A DNA stretch of 64,000 nucleotides from Clostridia bacterium (GCA_017464525.1 JAFTZM010000041.1:117518-181517), one strand, 5' to 3'; counted from the first letter of the stretch, positions 7,025-15,449 are shown. The notes: a model not told the origin generated them from the sequence alone. Translations and numbers: made by a program.

Positions 7025-8926
7025 ATGTTTCTTACCGTATTAAATATGAGCATCACCGCAAGCTATGTGATCATAGCGATATTGCTGATCCGGCTGCTTT
7101 TGGCAAGGGCACCGAAAAAGTATTCCTATTGGCTATGGAGTGCAGCGGCCTTTCGGCTTTGCTGCCCGATCTCCTTTGAATCCTTTTTTAGCCTTTTCAG
7201 CCTGAAGCCCTTCGACATGGGCAAGGCGCAAGCCACGAGCGGCCATCAGCTGCAATACATCACCGCCGATCCGGATCTGATCCGGGTGGAGCTTACCACC
7301 GGAATTCCCTATGCCAATGCCCTGATTCCGGACTCTGCCCCCAAAGCAGAGCTGACCAGCATCAACCCTTCCCAGTTCTGGATCCCGGTACTGGGGCTCC
7401 TTTGGCTGGCAGGGATCGCCGGGCTACTGCTCTGGGGCATTATCAGCTATCTGCGGCTGGCCCGGAGGATGCGCACTGCCATCCGGATGGAGGGGAATGT
7501 ATACACCTCCGATCAGGTGGGCTCTCCCTTTATTCTGGGATTCTTCCGACCGAGGATCTACCTGCCCTTCGGGGTGGAGGAGGATTACATCCTGGCTCAT
7601 GAGCGGTTTCATTTGCGGCATCTGGATCATTGGGTCAAGCTCTTCGGCTTTTTACTGCTCTGCCTCCATTGGTTCAATCCCCTATGCTGGCTGGCCTTTT
7701 ACCTGATGGGGCGGGATATGGAGATGCGGTGCGATGAAGAGGTGCTGAAACGCCATGCCGGAATCGCCAAAGCCTACAGCACATCGCTCCTTTCCTTTGC
7801 GGCCAACCGACGGTTTCCCTCGCCGCTGGCCTTCAGCGAAAGCGGGGTAAAAAAGCGGATCAAAAATGTGCTCCGCTGGAAAAAGCCGGCGTGGTGGATC
7901 CGCACGGTCTCGGCCGTACTCTGCCTTGCGGTGTTGGCCGGGTGCGCCGCCAATCCGCTCAAAGCAGAGGAGCCGGCCGCCGGCACCGAGACCATTCAAC
8001 CGGAAAGGATCGAAACTAATTGCCCGGAGGTCACCGTTGAGCTGCAAAAAAGCGCCCTCCGCTGCGAGGAGCCCTATCTGCAGCTGCGCTGGGTCAACAG
8101 CAGCGCCCGCCCGCTGGAGCGGCAGGAAGAATTCTCCATTGAGCGGAAGGAAGAAAGCGGTTGGGTCTCCGACATTGCCGAGCAGACCTCTGCCGGGGGT
8201 ACCCTGGCGGCGGGAAAAGCGGAGGTCATTCATTATAAATTAAAGCAATTTGATCTGGACACCATGGGCAGCTACCGCTTTGTGCAGACATTTTGGTTCG
8301 CCGATGAGCCGGATCGGTGCTACACGGCGGTGGTGGAATTCACCCTGAATGCGCCGCTTTTGATGCAGATGAAGATCACCGTCACAGAAAGCGGTAAGAT
8401 CGTGGGCGGAGATGTGAAAAGGCTGCAATTCCGTTCCGATATGGTCTGGGATTTTTCTGATCAGCCCGGCGGGATGATTCTGGAGATCGGCGCTGTAACA
8501 GAGGATCAGGCGGAGGTCACCCTCTTCGGCAAGACCTACGCCATCGGCCGGGAAACGACCGTTATCCGGCAGGATAACTTAACGGCAGAGCTGACCCTCA
8601 TCGATTCCGATCGGGAATACAGCTACGAATACTACCAAATGAAAAACAGCGAGTCTATCCTCACCCCCAGCCTGACCTTAGACCCAGAGACCGGGTATTT
8701 TCACTTCTTTTCCGATGCGGCGTCCTCCTATTTCCATACCGGCTTATATACGGTGGAGGGGGATCTGCTCACCGGCTTTACCGGCGACGGAAGGTATACC
8801 TACCGGTTCAAAATTCTGGATGAATACACCCTGCAATACCGGGAGGAGGGTTCTGTTCCCGCTCCGGTCTATACGGCAGAGCCCCTGAAGGACGGGGATC
8901 TCTTTACCAGAAAATTGACATCCTGA
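7025..8926 (+). CDS. M56-family (BlaR1/MecR1-like) membrane metallopeptidase with an unusual sensor region
   Basis: 633 residues from ATG 7025, with AAGGAG overlapping the blaI stop. Several N-terminal membrane helices (about 5-27, 35-62, 119-142) surround the zinc motif 'HERFH' (His192, Glu193, His196), with downstream 'RDMEMRCDEEVL' providing the conserved Glu. The family cleaves BlaI-type repressors on signal. After a further helix near residue 300 comes a lipobox-like 'LAVLAGC' and a beta-rich outer region of about 320 residues. That region shows no penicillin-binding motifs (no SxxK/SxN/KTG set seen), so the signal is probably not beta-lactam. Regulated genes besides the operon itself are unknown. 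Confidence 0.88.
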   Translation: MFLTVLNMSITASYVIIAILLIRLLLARAPKKYSYWLWSAAAFRLCCPISFESFFSLFSLKPFDMGKAQATSGHQLQYITADPDLIRVELTTGIPYANALIPDSAPKAELTSINPSQFWIPVLGLLWLAGIAGLLLWGIISYLRLARRMRTAIRMEGNVYTSDQVGSPFILGFFRPRIYLPFGVEEDYILAHERFHLRHLDHWVKLFGFLLLCLHWFNPLCWLAFYLMGRDMEMRCDEEVLKRHAGIAKAYSTSLLSFAANRRFPSPLAFSESGVKKRIKNVLRWKKPAWWIRTVSAVLCLAVLAGCAANPLKAEEPAAGTETIQPERIETNCPEVTVELQKSALRCEEPYLQLRWVNSSARPLERQEEFSIERKEESGWVSDIAEQTSAGGTLAAGKAEVIHYKLKQFDLDTMGSYRFVQTFWFADEPDRCYTAVVEFTLNAPLLMQMKITVTESGKIVGGDVKRLQFRSDMVWDFSDQPGGMILEIGAVTEDQAEVTLFGKTYAIGRETTVIRQDNLTAELTLIDSDREYSYEYYQMKNSESILTPSLTLDPETGYFHFFSDAASSYFHTGLYTVEGDLLTGFTGDGRYTYRFKILDEYTLQYREEGSVPAPVYTAEPLKDGDLFTRKLTS

Positions 8927-8927
8927 A

Positions 8928-8956
8928 TTGCATTCAGGATGAAACTGTGATATACT
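8928..8956 (+). promoter_or_regulatory. Promoter of the lipoprotein gene
   Basis: TTGCAT-N17-TATACT. An inverted repeat ATCCTGAA/TTCAGGAT (8920-8940) overlaps the -35; it lacks a T-run, so it looks more like an operator than a terminator. Confidence 0.55.
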
Positions 8957-8990
8957 TTAGTTGTAAAACTGCCTGCCGGGAGGGATTTTT

Positions 8991-9864
8991 TTGAAACAGC
9001 GGATCTTTTATCTCCTGCTTATGATCGTTTCTTTTTTGATCGCCGGTTGCCAGGCGGCTCCTGCAGCAGAAGAACCGCCGGCTGATGAAACAGTCCTTCA
9101 ATACGATCCAACCAATATTATTGTTTCGGTCTCCGAGCCCACCGCCCCGCCGGAGCCTTGCGGCCCATCCCAGGAACTCTGCTACAGTTATTCCGATATT
9201 ACGGAGATGATGGGCAGTGACGGGCTGATCGTGGCAGGATATGCCACCGGCCTGCGGGAAAGCCACTACGACCGTGAAGAAAGAATTTGCCATACGCTGA
9301 CGACCTTCGCGGTTACCGATGTTTATTCGGGGGTATTTTCTGAAAAATCCTTGATCATCCAGGAACGCTTTGCCTTGATCCAAGATGACGAAAATTCCTA
9401 TTATCTCTATCAAACAGGGCAAAAAGTACCTCACCTAAAGAACGATCTGCAATCTCTGCTCTTCCTCAAAAGGTTAGAGAACGGCAACTACCAGATGGTT
9501 TATGAATATCTTCCGCTAATGCCGGATTACCGGAATTATAACGAAGACTATTTGGAAAGCGTACTGGATTTTTACCGAGGCGACCGGTCAGTTTATTACG
9601 CTGACGGTTCTTTTACCGAAACCATCGATGTTTTTTGCAGAAAACTACCAGGCTCCCCTTGATATTATCTACGCACTGTATTTCTGGCCAGAACGGGATA
9701 TTTCCAACGAAGCACTGCTGGCTGAGATGAGCGGCAATATTCTGCTTCATACCGCAACAGAGTATAAAATTGCCATCTGGCCCTACGGACATAAAAACTA
9801 TACCCTGTACAGCGATTACACAGACGGATTATTCAAGATCAGCCAACCGCAAAATGAGCAATAA
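8991..9864 (+). pseudogene. Secreted lipoprotein gene split by a frameshift in a T6 run
   Basis: The start is TTG at 8991, with GGGAGGG upstream. The first frame (223 residues) has a signal peptide ending in the lipobox 'LIAGC', so the product should be lipid-anchored outside the membrane. It stops at 9660-9662. A second frame (9628-9864, 78 residues) continues at once without its own ribosome site. Removing one T from the T6 run at 9631-9636 fuses them into one 290-residue protein ('DVFAENYQAPLD' at the join). No family is recognised. It could be a pseudogene, a phase-variable slippage gene or an assembly error; the joined reading is the most economical. Possible target of the neighbouring BlaI/M56 pair, but it has its own promoter. 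Confidence 0.6.
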
Positions 9865-9873
9865 AGCCTAAAA

Positions 9874-9905
9874 AAATCGGCATCCGAGGATGCCGATTTT
9901 TTTTA
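9874..9905. terminator. Bidirectional Rho-independent terminator
   Basis: ATCGGCATCC / GGATGCCGAT with an A-run before and eight T after; it separates the lipoprotein gene from the leftward feo operon. Confidence 0.88.
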
Positions 9906-10070
9906 TTTCTTTTCATCACTGCAACCGCAGCAGCAGCTACACTTTTCAGAGGAGCAGCCGCTATCGGGGCAGCCGATACACTTTTTACCGCTCTTTTTGG
10001 CACGGATCACATACCAGATCGCCGCACCTACGATCAACACAAGGATCGCAATGATGATAACATTTTCCAT
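9903..10070 (-). CDS. FeoB-associated Cys-rich membrane protein
   Basis: 55 residues: a single N-terminal membrane helix ('VIIIAILVLIVGAAIWYVI'), a basic KKSGKK stretch, then a tail dense in cysteine ('CIGCPDSGCSSEKCSCCCGC') and a charged end. This is the architecture of the small FeoB-associated protein (Pfam FeoB_associated), which sits at the membrane next to the ferrous iron channel; a role in metal hand-off is presumed, not proven. ATG 10068-10070 starts 4 bases after the feoB stop, so it is translated from the feo transcript. Confidence 0.9.
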   Translation of the reverse strand: MENVIIIAILVLIVGAAIWYVIRAKKSGKKCIGCPDSGCSSEKCSCCCGCSDEKK

Positions 10071-10074
10071 ATTC

Positions 10075-12096
10075 TTACTTCACATTGGCAGCAGCCTTGC
10101 CATGCAGGGCATACTCTTCCTTCAGCTTTTTATCGGAGCGGATGCAAAGATATACCACAACAGCGGCCATAGCAGCCACCACGATCAAACCGCAGATGGC
10201 AGCGCCGATATGCAGAGAAGCGGGAGCAGTAATAAGAGTACCGATGGTATAAACCAGGTAACCGATGGTATAGCCCACGCCCAGCTGGAGAGCGATGCCG
10301 CCCCACAGCCACTTCTTCTGCTTGATTTCAGAGTTCATAGCACCCAGAGCAGCAAAACAGGGAGGCGTGAACAGATTGAACATCAGGTAAGCAATTGCAG
10401 CCACCTTGGTCAGACCCACCATCGTAGCGGCAACTTCGTTGCCGGAGCCAACCATTTCCAAGTCGTCATTGACGACGAAACCGTAGCAGACAGCCAGAGT
10501 ACCGACCACATTTTCCTTTGCGATAAAGCCGGTGACAGCCGCGGCAGCAAGCTGCCAAGCGGTAATACCAACGATGGGAACCAGAACCACAGCGATGGGA
10601 TTCGCAATGGTAGCCAGAATAGAGGTATTCTCCATGCCCTCTTCTACCAGCTTGAAGCTCCAATCGAAGGATTGCATCACAAATACAGCCGCGTTACACA
10701 GCAGGATGATGGTACCGGCCTTAACGATGTAAGCCCAGCCACGGCTGCACATATCCATGAAAGCACGCTTAAGGCTGGGAGCCTTGTACTCAGGCAGCTC
10801 GATGATGAAGAAGGACTTACGGTTCTTGTAGCCTGCGATCTTGTTGACCATCAGAGAGCACAGCAGGATCAGGGCGATACCCACAAAGTACATCATGGTG
10901 CCGACCCATTCAGAGCCCTCAAAGAAGGCACCCGCAAACAAGGCAATAACAGGAAGCTTTGCACCGCAGGGCATGAAGGGGGTCAGCATAGCAGTGGCAT
11001 TGCGCTCACGCTCGTTGCGGATGGTACGGGCAGCCATAACACCGGGGATGGCACAGCCGGTACCGATCACAAAGGGGATGACAGATTTACCGGAAAGGCC
11101 CACCTTCTTGAAGATGGGGTCCAAAACGACAGTGGCACGGGCCATATAGCCGCAATCCTCCAGCAGGGAGATCAGGAAATACATCACCATAACCAGCGGC
11201 AGGAAGCCGATAACGGCGCTGACGCCGCCGATCACACCTTCGGTGAGCAGGGCAACCAGGAAGTCGTTGCCGCCCTCCAACAGGCCGGCTACCCATTCCT
11301 TAAAGGTATCGATCCAGCCCACCAGGAAATCGGCGATCCAGGGGCCTACCCAAGCCTGGGAGATCTGGAATACCAGGAACATGACCACCGCAAAGATGGG
11401 GATCCCCAGCCATTTATTGGTGAGAACTGCATCCACCTGATCCTGGTTGTTCTTTTCCTTAGTAAGGATCCTACGTTCCTCCACCTTAGCAACCAGCTGA
11501 TTAACATAGGCGAAGCGCTTTCTGTCTGCTTCGGTAACAGCCGCCTTATCGGTCAGGTCAATATCACCCTGAACATAAGGAGCGATCTGATCCTTACCCT
11601 TCAGCGCAACAGCAGCCTTGACCACATCGGCCAGGCCCTCATGCTTGCCGGAGGTGGAGATGGTATTGATCACCGGGCAGCCCAGCTCTTTGGAAAGAGC
11701 ATCTGCATCGATCTTGGTCTCCTTCTTGGAGTTGATATCACTCTTATTCAGGGCAACAACAACAGGAATTCCCAGCTCCAGCAGCTGGGTGGTAAAGAAA
11801 AGGCTGCGGCTCAGGTTAGTAGCGTCCACGATATTAATGATGGCATCGGGATGCTCATTCTTGACATAAGCGCTGGTGATGCTCTCCTCGGAAGTAAAGG
11901 GAGACATGGAGTAGGCACCGGGCAGGTCTACTGCGATCAGCTCTTCTGCGCCGTCATAATAAGCCTTTTTAATGGCGGCTTCTTTCTTTTCTACGGTAAC
12001 ACCTGCCCAGTTGCCCACCTTTTCGTTACGGCCGGTCAGGGCGTTATACATCGTGGTCTTACCGCTGTTGGGATTGCCTGCAAAAGCAATTCTCAT
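10075..12096 (-). CDS. feoB: Ferrous iron transporter FeoB
   Basis: 673 residues. N-terminal GTPase: P-loop 'GNPNSGKTT' (residues 7-15), 'DLPGAYSM' (G3), 'NKSD' (G4); then a helical spacer and the membrane part with two Gate motifs and 'VIGTGCAIPGVMAARTI'. It imports Fe2+ across the cytoplasmic membrane. Start ATG 12094-12096 after AGGAGGAATAACC. It lies downstream of feoA with a weak terminator and a DtxR-type box in the gap, so iron control may act separately on feoB. Slightly shorter than E. coli FeoB, as usual for clostridial forms with a separate Cys-rich partner. Confidence 0.97.
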   Translation of the reverse strand: MRIAFAGNPNSGKTTMYNALTGRNEKVGNWAGVTVEKKEAAIKKAYYDGAEELIAVDLPGAYSMSPFTSEESITSAYVKNEHPDAIINIVDATNLSRSLFFTTQLLELGIPVVVALNKSDINSKKETKIDADALSKELGCPVINTISTSGKHEGLADVVKAAVALKGKDQIAPYVQGDIDLTDKAAVTEADRKRFAYVNQLVAKVEERRILTKEKNNQDQVDAVLTNKWLGIPIFAVVMFLVFQISQAWVGPWIADFLVGWIDTFKEWVAGLLEGGNDFLVALLTEGVIGGVSAVIGFLPLVMVMYFLISLLEDCGYMARATVVLDPIFKKVGLSGKSVIPFVIGTGCAIPGVMAARTIRNERERNATAMLTPFMPCGAKLPVIALFAGAFFEGSEWVGTMMYFVGIALILLCSLMVNKIAGYKNRKSFFIIELPEYKAPSLKRAFMDMCSRGWAYIVKAGTIILLCNAAVFVMQSFDWSFKLVEEGMENTSILATIANPIAVVLVPIVGITAWQLAAAAVTGFIAKENVVGTLAVCYGFVVNDDLEMVGSGNEVAATMVGLTKVAAIAYLMFNLFTPPCFAALGAMNSEIKQKKWLWGGIALQLGVGYTIGYLVYTIGTLITAPASLHIGAAICGLIVVAAMAAVVVYLCIRSDKKLKEEYALHGKAAANVK

Positions 12097-12143
12097 GGTT
12101 ATTCCTCCTAAATTTTATTTTTACTTTTTAAGATACATATGAA

Positions 12144-12159
12144 GTTAGCAAACGCTAAC
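12144..12159. promoter_or_regulatory. DtxR/MntR-type operator between feoA and feoB
   Basis: Perfect palindrome GTTAGC-AAAC-GCTAAC. It is nearly identical to the site at 12442-12457, so both are probably read by the same metal-dependent regulator, plausibly the DtxR-family protein encoded at 16682-17047. Confidence 0.7.
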
Positions 12160-12167
12160 CTTTTGCC

Positions 12168-12193
12168 GGAAAAAAACCGCCTTCTCGGCGGTT
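12168..12193 (-). terminator. Terminator after feoA
   Basis: On the minus strand a 7-bp stem AACCGCC / GGCGGTT is followed by a T7 run, just past the feoA stop. As feoB follows, it probably attenuates rather than fully stops transcription. Confidence 0.75.
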
Positions 12194-12198
12194 CTCCA

Positions 12199-12417
12199 TT
12201 ATACCTCTACGATAATGGCTTCAGCCAGTTGGGTATCGATGTTGTATCGCCCGTCCTTGATGGAGACTGTGCAGCCGCCCTTGCGGTGAGCGATCACCGT
12301 GATAGGCTCCCCTGCATAACAGCCCAGAGAAAACAGGAATGCATCCAGCTCCTCATCGTCGGTCTCGATCCGGAGGATAATATACTCTTTACCTTCTTCA
12401 GCCTTTGTTAAATTCAT
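12199..12417 (-). CDS. feoA: FeoA family protein
   Basis: 72 residues, small SH3-like beta-barrel typical of FeoA: 'LTKAEEGKEYIILRIETDDEE', 'FLFSLGCYAGEPITVI' and the closing 'YNIDTQLAEAIIV'. FeoA is a cytoplasmic accessory of the FeoB iron channel. Start ATG 12415-12417, with TAGGAT upstream; an upstream in-frame codon at 12435 has no ribosome site and would sit on the operator. First gene of the feo operon. Confidence 0.93.
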   Translation of the reverse strand: MNLTKAEEGKEYIILRIETDDEELDAFLFSLGCYAGEPITVIAHRKGGCTVSIKDGRYNIDTQLAEAIIVEV

Positions 12418-12441
12418 AAGTATCCTACCCTTCAAGCTTGA

Positions 12442-12457
12442 ATTAGCACACGCTAAC
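12442..12457. promoter_or_regulatory. DtxR/MntR-type operator at the feoA start point
   Basis: ATTAGC-ACAC-GCTAAC, lying where transcription from the feoA promoter should begin; occupancy would block the polymerase when iron (or manganese) is sufficient. Confidence 0.72.
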
Positions 12458-12464
12458 CATCCAT

Positions 12465-12493
12465 ATTATAGTAAGAGCTCCATGAAAAGTCAA
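12465..12493 (-). promoter_or_regulatory. feoA promoter
   Basis: Minus strand TTGACT-N17-TATAAT, close to consensus. The DtxR-type box follows the -10 by 7 bases. Confidence 0.8.
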
Positions 12494-12616
12494 TGGTTTT
12501 TTTCAGTTTTGGCAGGTTTATGAAGAAGTTACCCATTGCTAACCGACAATTTGTGCAATCTGCCAAACCCCTTTTTATGCTAGATGAAAAAAATTCGAAG
12601 TTTTTGAAAAAAAGAC

Positions 12617-12645
12617 TTTACAAATCGAAAAGCGTCGGTTATAAT
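12617..12645 (+). promoter_or_regulatory. tRNA-Thr promoter
   Basis: TTTACA-N17-TATAAT, 27 bases upstream of the tRNA. Confidence 0.8.
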
Positions 12646-12672
12646 AATATAGCGTTCGCAAAAAGAATATTT

Positions 12673-12748
<76 letters not shown>

Positions 12749-12754
12749 AAAAAT

Positions 12755-12786
12755 AAAGACCATCGAAAGATGGTCTTTATTTTTTG
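12755..12786 (+). terminator. tRNA-Thr terminator
   Basis: Perfect 10-bp stem AAAGACCATC / GATGGTCTTT with a GAAA loop, followed by ATTTTTT. Confidence 0.9.
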
Positions 12787-12790
12787 TGTT

Positions 12791-12939
12791 TGTGTCCGCA
12801 AGGACACAACATCATTTCGAGCAGGGCGAGAACATCGTTCCACGAAAGCGGACACAAAACGAGGTTGCCTTACGGCAAACAGTGTTGCGCTTCGCACAAA
12901 CGGTGTGGGCTTCGCCCAACGATGTTGCACTTCGTGCAA
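12791..12939. repeat. Array of short GC hairpins with TTC/TTAC loops
   Basis: A hairpin TGTGTCC-GCAA-GGACACA (12791-12808) is followed, after a spacer, by four hairpins at about 20-base spacing: TTGCC-TTAC-GGCAA (12865), TTGCGC-TTC-GCACAA (12885, one mismatch), TGGGC-TTC-GCCCA (12906), TTGCAC-TTC-GTGCAA (12925). Stem bases change while pairing is kept, and the linkers are all alike (ACAGTG, ACGGTG, ACGATG). The last hairpin also supplies the -35 of the next promoter. No coding potential is seen here. Confidence 0.75.
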
Positions 12940-12953
12940 ATTTATGCTATAAT
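12925..12953 (+). promoter_or_regulatory. Promoter of the decayed IVP-type gene
   Basis: TTGCAC-N17-TATAAT with TATGC before the -10. The -35 lies inside the last hairpin of the array. Confidence 0.65.
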
Positions 12954-12971
12954 AAAGTCGTGGTGATCCAC

Positions 12972-13174
12972 ATGAGGGAAGATAAACTTTCCGATTTATC
13001 CATGCAATTATCGGTCGACGTATTGAAACCGGCAAATGGCTTGAAATGCTCCTGAAAGCCGATTACATCGACGAAGAGAGGTACAAATCACTTGACAAAA
13101 TCTGCTCCACCATCCGTATTCTGCTAATCGCTTCTATCAAAACCGCAAAAAGAAACGCAAAAAATAAGCCGTGA
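12972..13174 (+). pseudogene. Decayed four-helix-bundle (23S rRNA intervening-sequence-type) protein gene
   Basis: ATG 12972 begins MREDKLSDLSMQLSVDV, the usual N-terminus of clostridial four-helix-bundle/23S-IVP proteins. Around 13020 the frame changes, and from 13025 another frame reads 'ETGKWLEMLLKADYIDEERY' and continues 'SLDKICSTIRILLIASIKTA' to TGA at 13172-13174, the usual C-terminus. The middle (the part normally reading like NQLERSATSIGANI) is missing, so an internal deletion with frame change has removed about half of a ~115-residue protein. The promoter and terminator remain. Family members are short proteins of unknown function, often in rRNA insertions or intergenic spots. Confidence 0.85.
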
Positions 13175-13192
13175 AAATCACGGCTTATTTTT
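13163..13192. terminator. Bidirectional terminator
   Basis: AATAAGCCGTGA / TCACGGCTTATT with a 3-base loop, A-run on one side and T-run on the other. It overlaps the stop of the decayed gene and serves the leftward YgjV unit as well. Confidence 0.85.
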
Positions 13193-13708
13193 TACCCCCG
13201 CCCGAACAGTCCCAGCCACAGCGGAGGCAAGCAGGACCGCATTACAGACAGCGGAAGAATAATTTCGGATAAAGCAGGCGTAGATCAGCCAGAGGGCTTG
13301 GGAAAAGAAGCCGACGGCACGGGTGGCGGCGGGCTTTTTCTGGTAAAAGGCAATGACGCCCAGCATACTGCCGGCGGCGGGAAAGAGGGCATACCAGCCC
13401 TCCCGACCGCTGATCAGGGAAAAAACGGGGGAGGCGGCGGTAATGAAAAGGAACACCGCCAGCCAAAGGGGGGTGGAGGCCCATTTTTTCTTATCACGGA
13501 AATAAAAGACCGTCTCCCGCCCCATGGCGATCAGGTTGAGCAGTGCTCCGGTATAGCCGCCCAACAGCACCAGGTTGAAAAACCACAAAGCATCGGAAAT
13601 AAATTTAAAGAGCAGGATCCGCTCCCGGGTAGAGCTGTAATAGATCATAAAGCCCTCGATAATGGCAATGAGGCCGATACCCTCGCCGATCAGCTTCAAC
13701 GGATCCAT
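13178..13708 (-). CDS. YgjV-family inner membrane protein
   Basis: 176 residues from ATG 13706-13708. The chain is almost wholly hydrophobic: about six helices with short basic loops ('STRERILLFK', 'RDKKKW'), the pattern of the YgjV/DUF small membrane family of unknown function. The start overlaps the end of the DUF5696-type gene by 13 bases, so it is translationally coupled to it. A TTG at 13720 is a possible alternative start. A role in transport or membrane support of the upstream carbohydrate enzyme is possible, but nothing in the sequence shows it. Confidence 0.78.
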   Translation of the reverse strand: MDPLKLIGEGIGLIAIIEGFMIYYSSTRERILLFKFISDALWFFNLVLLGGYTGALLNLIAMGRETVFYFRDKKKWASTPLWLAVFLFITAASPVFSLISGREGWYALFPAAGSMLGVIAFYQKKPAATRAVGFFSQALWLIYACFIRNYSSAVCNAVLLASAVAGTVRAGVKNKP

Positions 13709-15420
13709 TGGTACCCCCAAGGCTCCAGGGTGATCCCCTGATAGGTCACCGGCTGATCGGTAAAGTTGCCGCAGACAGCGGAGCCATCCTCATAGGTGGC
13801 GATCTGCAGGCCGTTTTCTAAAATTTCATAGGATCTCATAAAGACGGTCTGCTTTTCGGCAAAGGGACGGTAGATCTCCAGCGCCTCCTTGATCCATGCC
13901 ACGCTGCGGGTGAGCGCCTCTTGGTTTTCACAGGTCAGGTCGTTCTCGCCCATCCAATCCTTTTTCCCGGTGCGGAATTTGGAATAGAAATACATGGCAG
14001 GCTTACCGCCCCGCATCAACAGCTCCAGCCGGTCGGCGGGGGGCTGAGCGGTGAAGTTGACGGTGGTGGCCACCGGATTATAAAGGACGATGCCGTGGTA
14101 GGCTACCTCCCAGACCGGCAGAAAGCGGTCGCAGATGGGCACCTCATTTTTTCCAAACCCATTACCGAAGCAGACATAGAGGCCGAAATCCAGATCCTTC
14201 AAGGCGAAATCCATGCAGCCCTCCGAGGAAAAGCCGCCGAAAAGGCCCCGGGTATATTCGATGATCTTCTGGGCATAAAGAACGCCGTTGGCGGTGGAAG
14301 AGGGATGCTCCGGCGCATGGCAATCATCGGGGGGAACGATGGTGATCACATCGGTGAAGTGCAGCCCGTTTTCCCCCAACGCTGCCAGAGCAGGCAGATC
14401 CCGCCGGGTATTCTTCAGCTGCTTTTCCAGGCAGACATGATAGGCCAGGCCGCCGCTGTAGTGACCGGTCTGGTTGAAGCTGCCGTCCCGATCCACCACC
14501 ACGTCATCCCAAGTAAAGGTATCGGCGATGGGGTAACAATCGATGGTATTGGTATGGGTGGAGATGCGGTAACCCAAGGATTTTACATGATCAATGGTCT
14601 TTTTCAGTTCCGCATCGCCCCCTAAGCGAGGATCAGCGGGGAATAGCTGAGGGAAGCGGCCGTCGTGCCCGCTGCGGTTCCAGCCCACCAACTGCAGCTC
14701 CGCCCCCTCTACGCCCTGACGCTTCAGCTCATCGGCGATCTCCCGCACCCGGGCAAAGGAGCAGGCCACAAACATCTCCGGCTCGTTGGCCTCGGTCTGG
14801 ATCGGCACCGGGCTGGGGCTGGGCTTCCAGCCCATCCGGATCCGGATCAGGGGGTATTTCCGGGCATATTCTGTGGCGGGGTTTTTACATTTTTCCGCCA
14901 GGGTGCGGATCTCAGCCCGAGCCAGCCGCAGCTCCCGCTCGGTGCGAGCCATCTCGTTATAATCTGCCTCCTCCGGCAGGAAGATCAGCTCCAGGCGGAT
15001 ATCGTCGTAAACCGGATCATGAACAGTAAAGTCGAAAAGCGGGCAGGCGGTATAGACCCCACCCTTTACCGTCACTTCATATTGATACTGATAATTGCGT
15101 TCCACCCGGATCAGGCAGCAAAGCCCCTCCTTTTTGATGCCGTACCAAGACATCACCGGGCGGCTATAGCTATACTCCACATCCTCCCGGGGCTTGAAAA
15201 AAGTCTGGATCTCCCCGGTCATCCCGATGGAACGGGGCAGGATGTAATACCCGCTCTCCCCGGCTGCAGCGGTGCTTAACTCCGGCAACACCCGAAGCTG
15301 CTTCACCTTCCAGATCGTTTCTTTTTTTAAGGTAAGCAGCAGGGAATTTCCCAGCTGCACCTGCTCAAAGGGATACTGCTTTCCCTTCTCATCCACAGCA
15401 TATAAGGCATCACGAACCAT
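13696..15420 (-). CDS. DUF5696-like putative glycoside hydrolase
   Basis: 574 residues, no signal peptide. The N-terminal ~200 residues are beta-rich; the C-terminal half looks like a TIM barrel: 'GAELQLVGWNRSGHDGRFPQ', 'SLGYRISTHTNTIDCYPIAD', 'DVITIVPPDDCHAPEHPSST', 'GGFSSEGCMDFAL', then a small beta domain. Acidic residues at strand ends (e.g. SSEGCMD, DGRFPQLFPAD) would suit a retaining hydrolase. The call rests on resemblance to DUF5696 proteins as I remember them; substrate is unknown. Read from a promoter at 15453-15481, divergent from an AraC regulator that likely controls it. Confidence 0.65.
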   Translation of the reverse strand: MVRDALYAVDEKGKQYPFEQVQLGNSLLLTLKKETIWKVKQLRVLPELSTAAAGESGYYILPRSIGMTGEIQTFFKPREDVEYSYSRPVMSWYGIKKEGLCCLIRVERNYQYQYEVTVKGGVYTACPLFDFTVHDPVYDDIRLELIFLPEEADYNEMARTERELRLARAEIRTLAEKCKNPATEYARKYPLIRIRMGWKPSPSPVPIQTEANEPEMFVACSFARVREIADELKRQGVEGAELQLVGWNRSGHDGRFPQLFPADPRLGGDAELKKTIDHVKSLGYRISTHTNTIDCYPIADTFTWDDVVVDRDGSFNQTGHYSGGLAYHVCLEKQLKNTRRDLPALAALGENGLHFTDVITIVPPDDCHAPEHPSSTANGVLYAQKIIEYTRGLFGGFSSEGCMDFALKDLDFGLYVCFGNGFGKNEVPICDRFLPVWEVAYHGIVLYNPVATTVNFTAQPPADRLELLMRGGKPAMYFYSKFRTGKKDWMGENDLTCENQEALTRSVAWIKEALEIYRPFAEKQTVFMRSYEILENGLQIATYEDGSAVCGNFTDQPVTYQGITLEPWGYQWIR

Positions 15421-15449
15421 AAAAGTTTCCTCCTTTGATGATTTATGCC

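Noticed and set aside
8915..8920. TTGACA as the -35 of the lipoprotein promoter
   Set aside because: 30 bases from the TATACT -10; TTGCAT at 8928 has the correct 17-base spacing.
9997..12111. 704-codon frame opposite feoB
   Set aside because: Antisense shadow of feoB; no start signal or recognisable domain.
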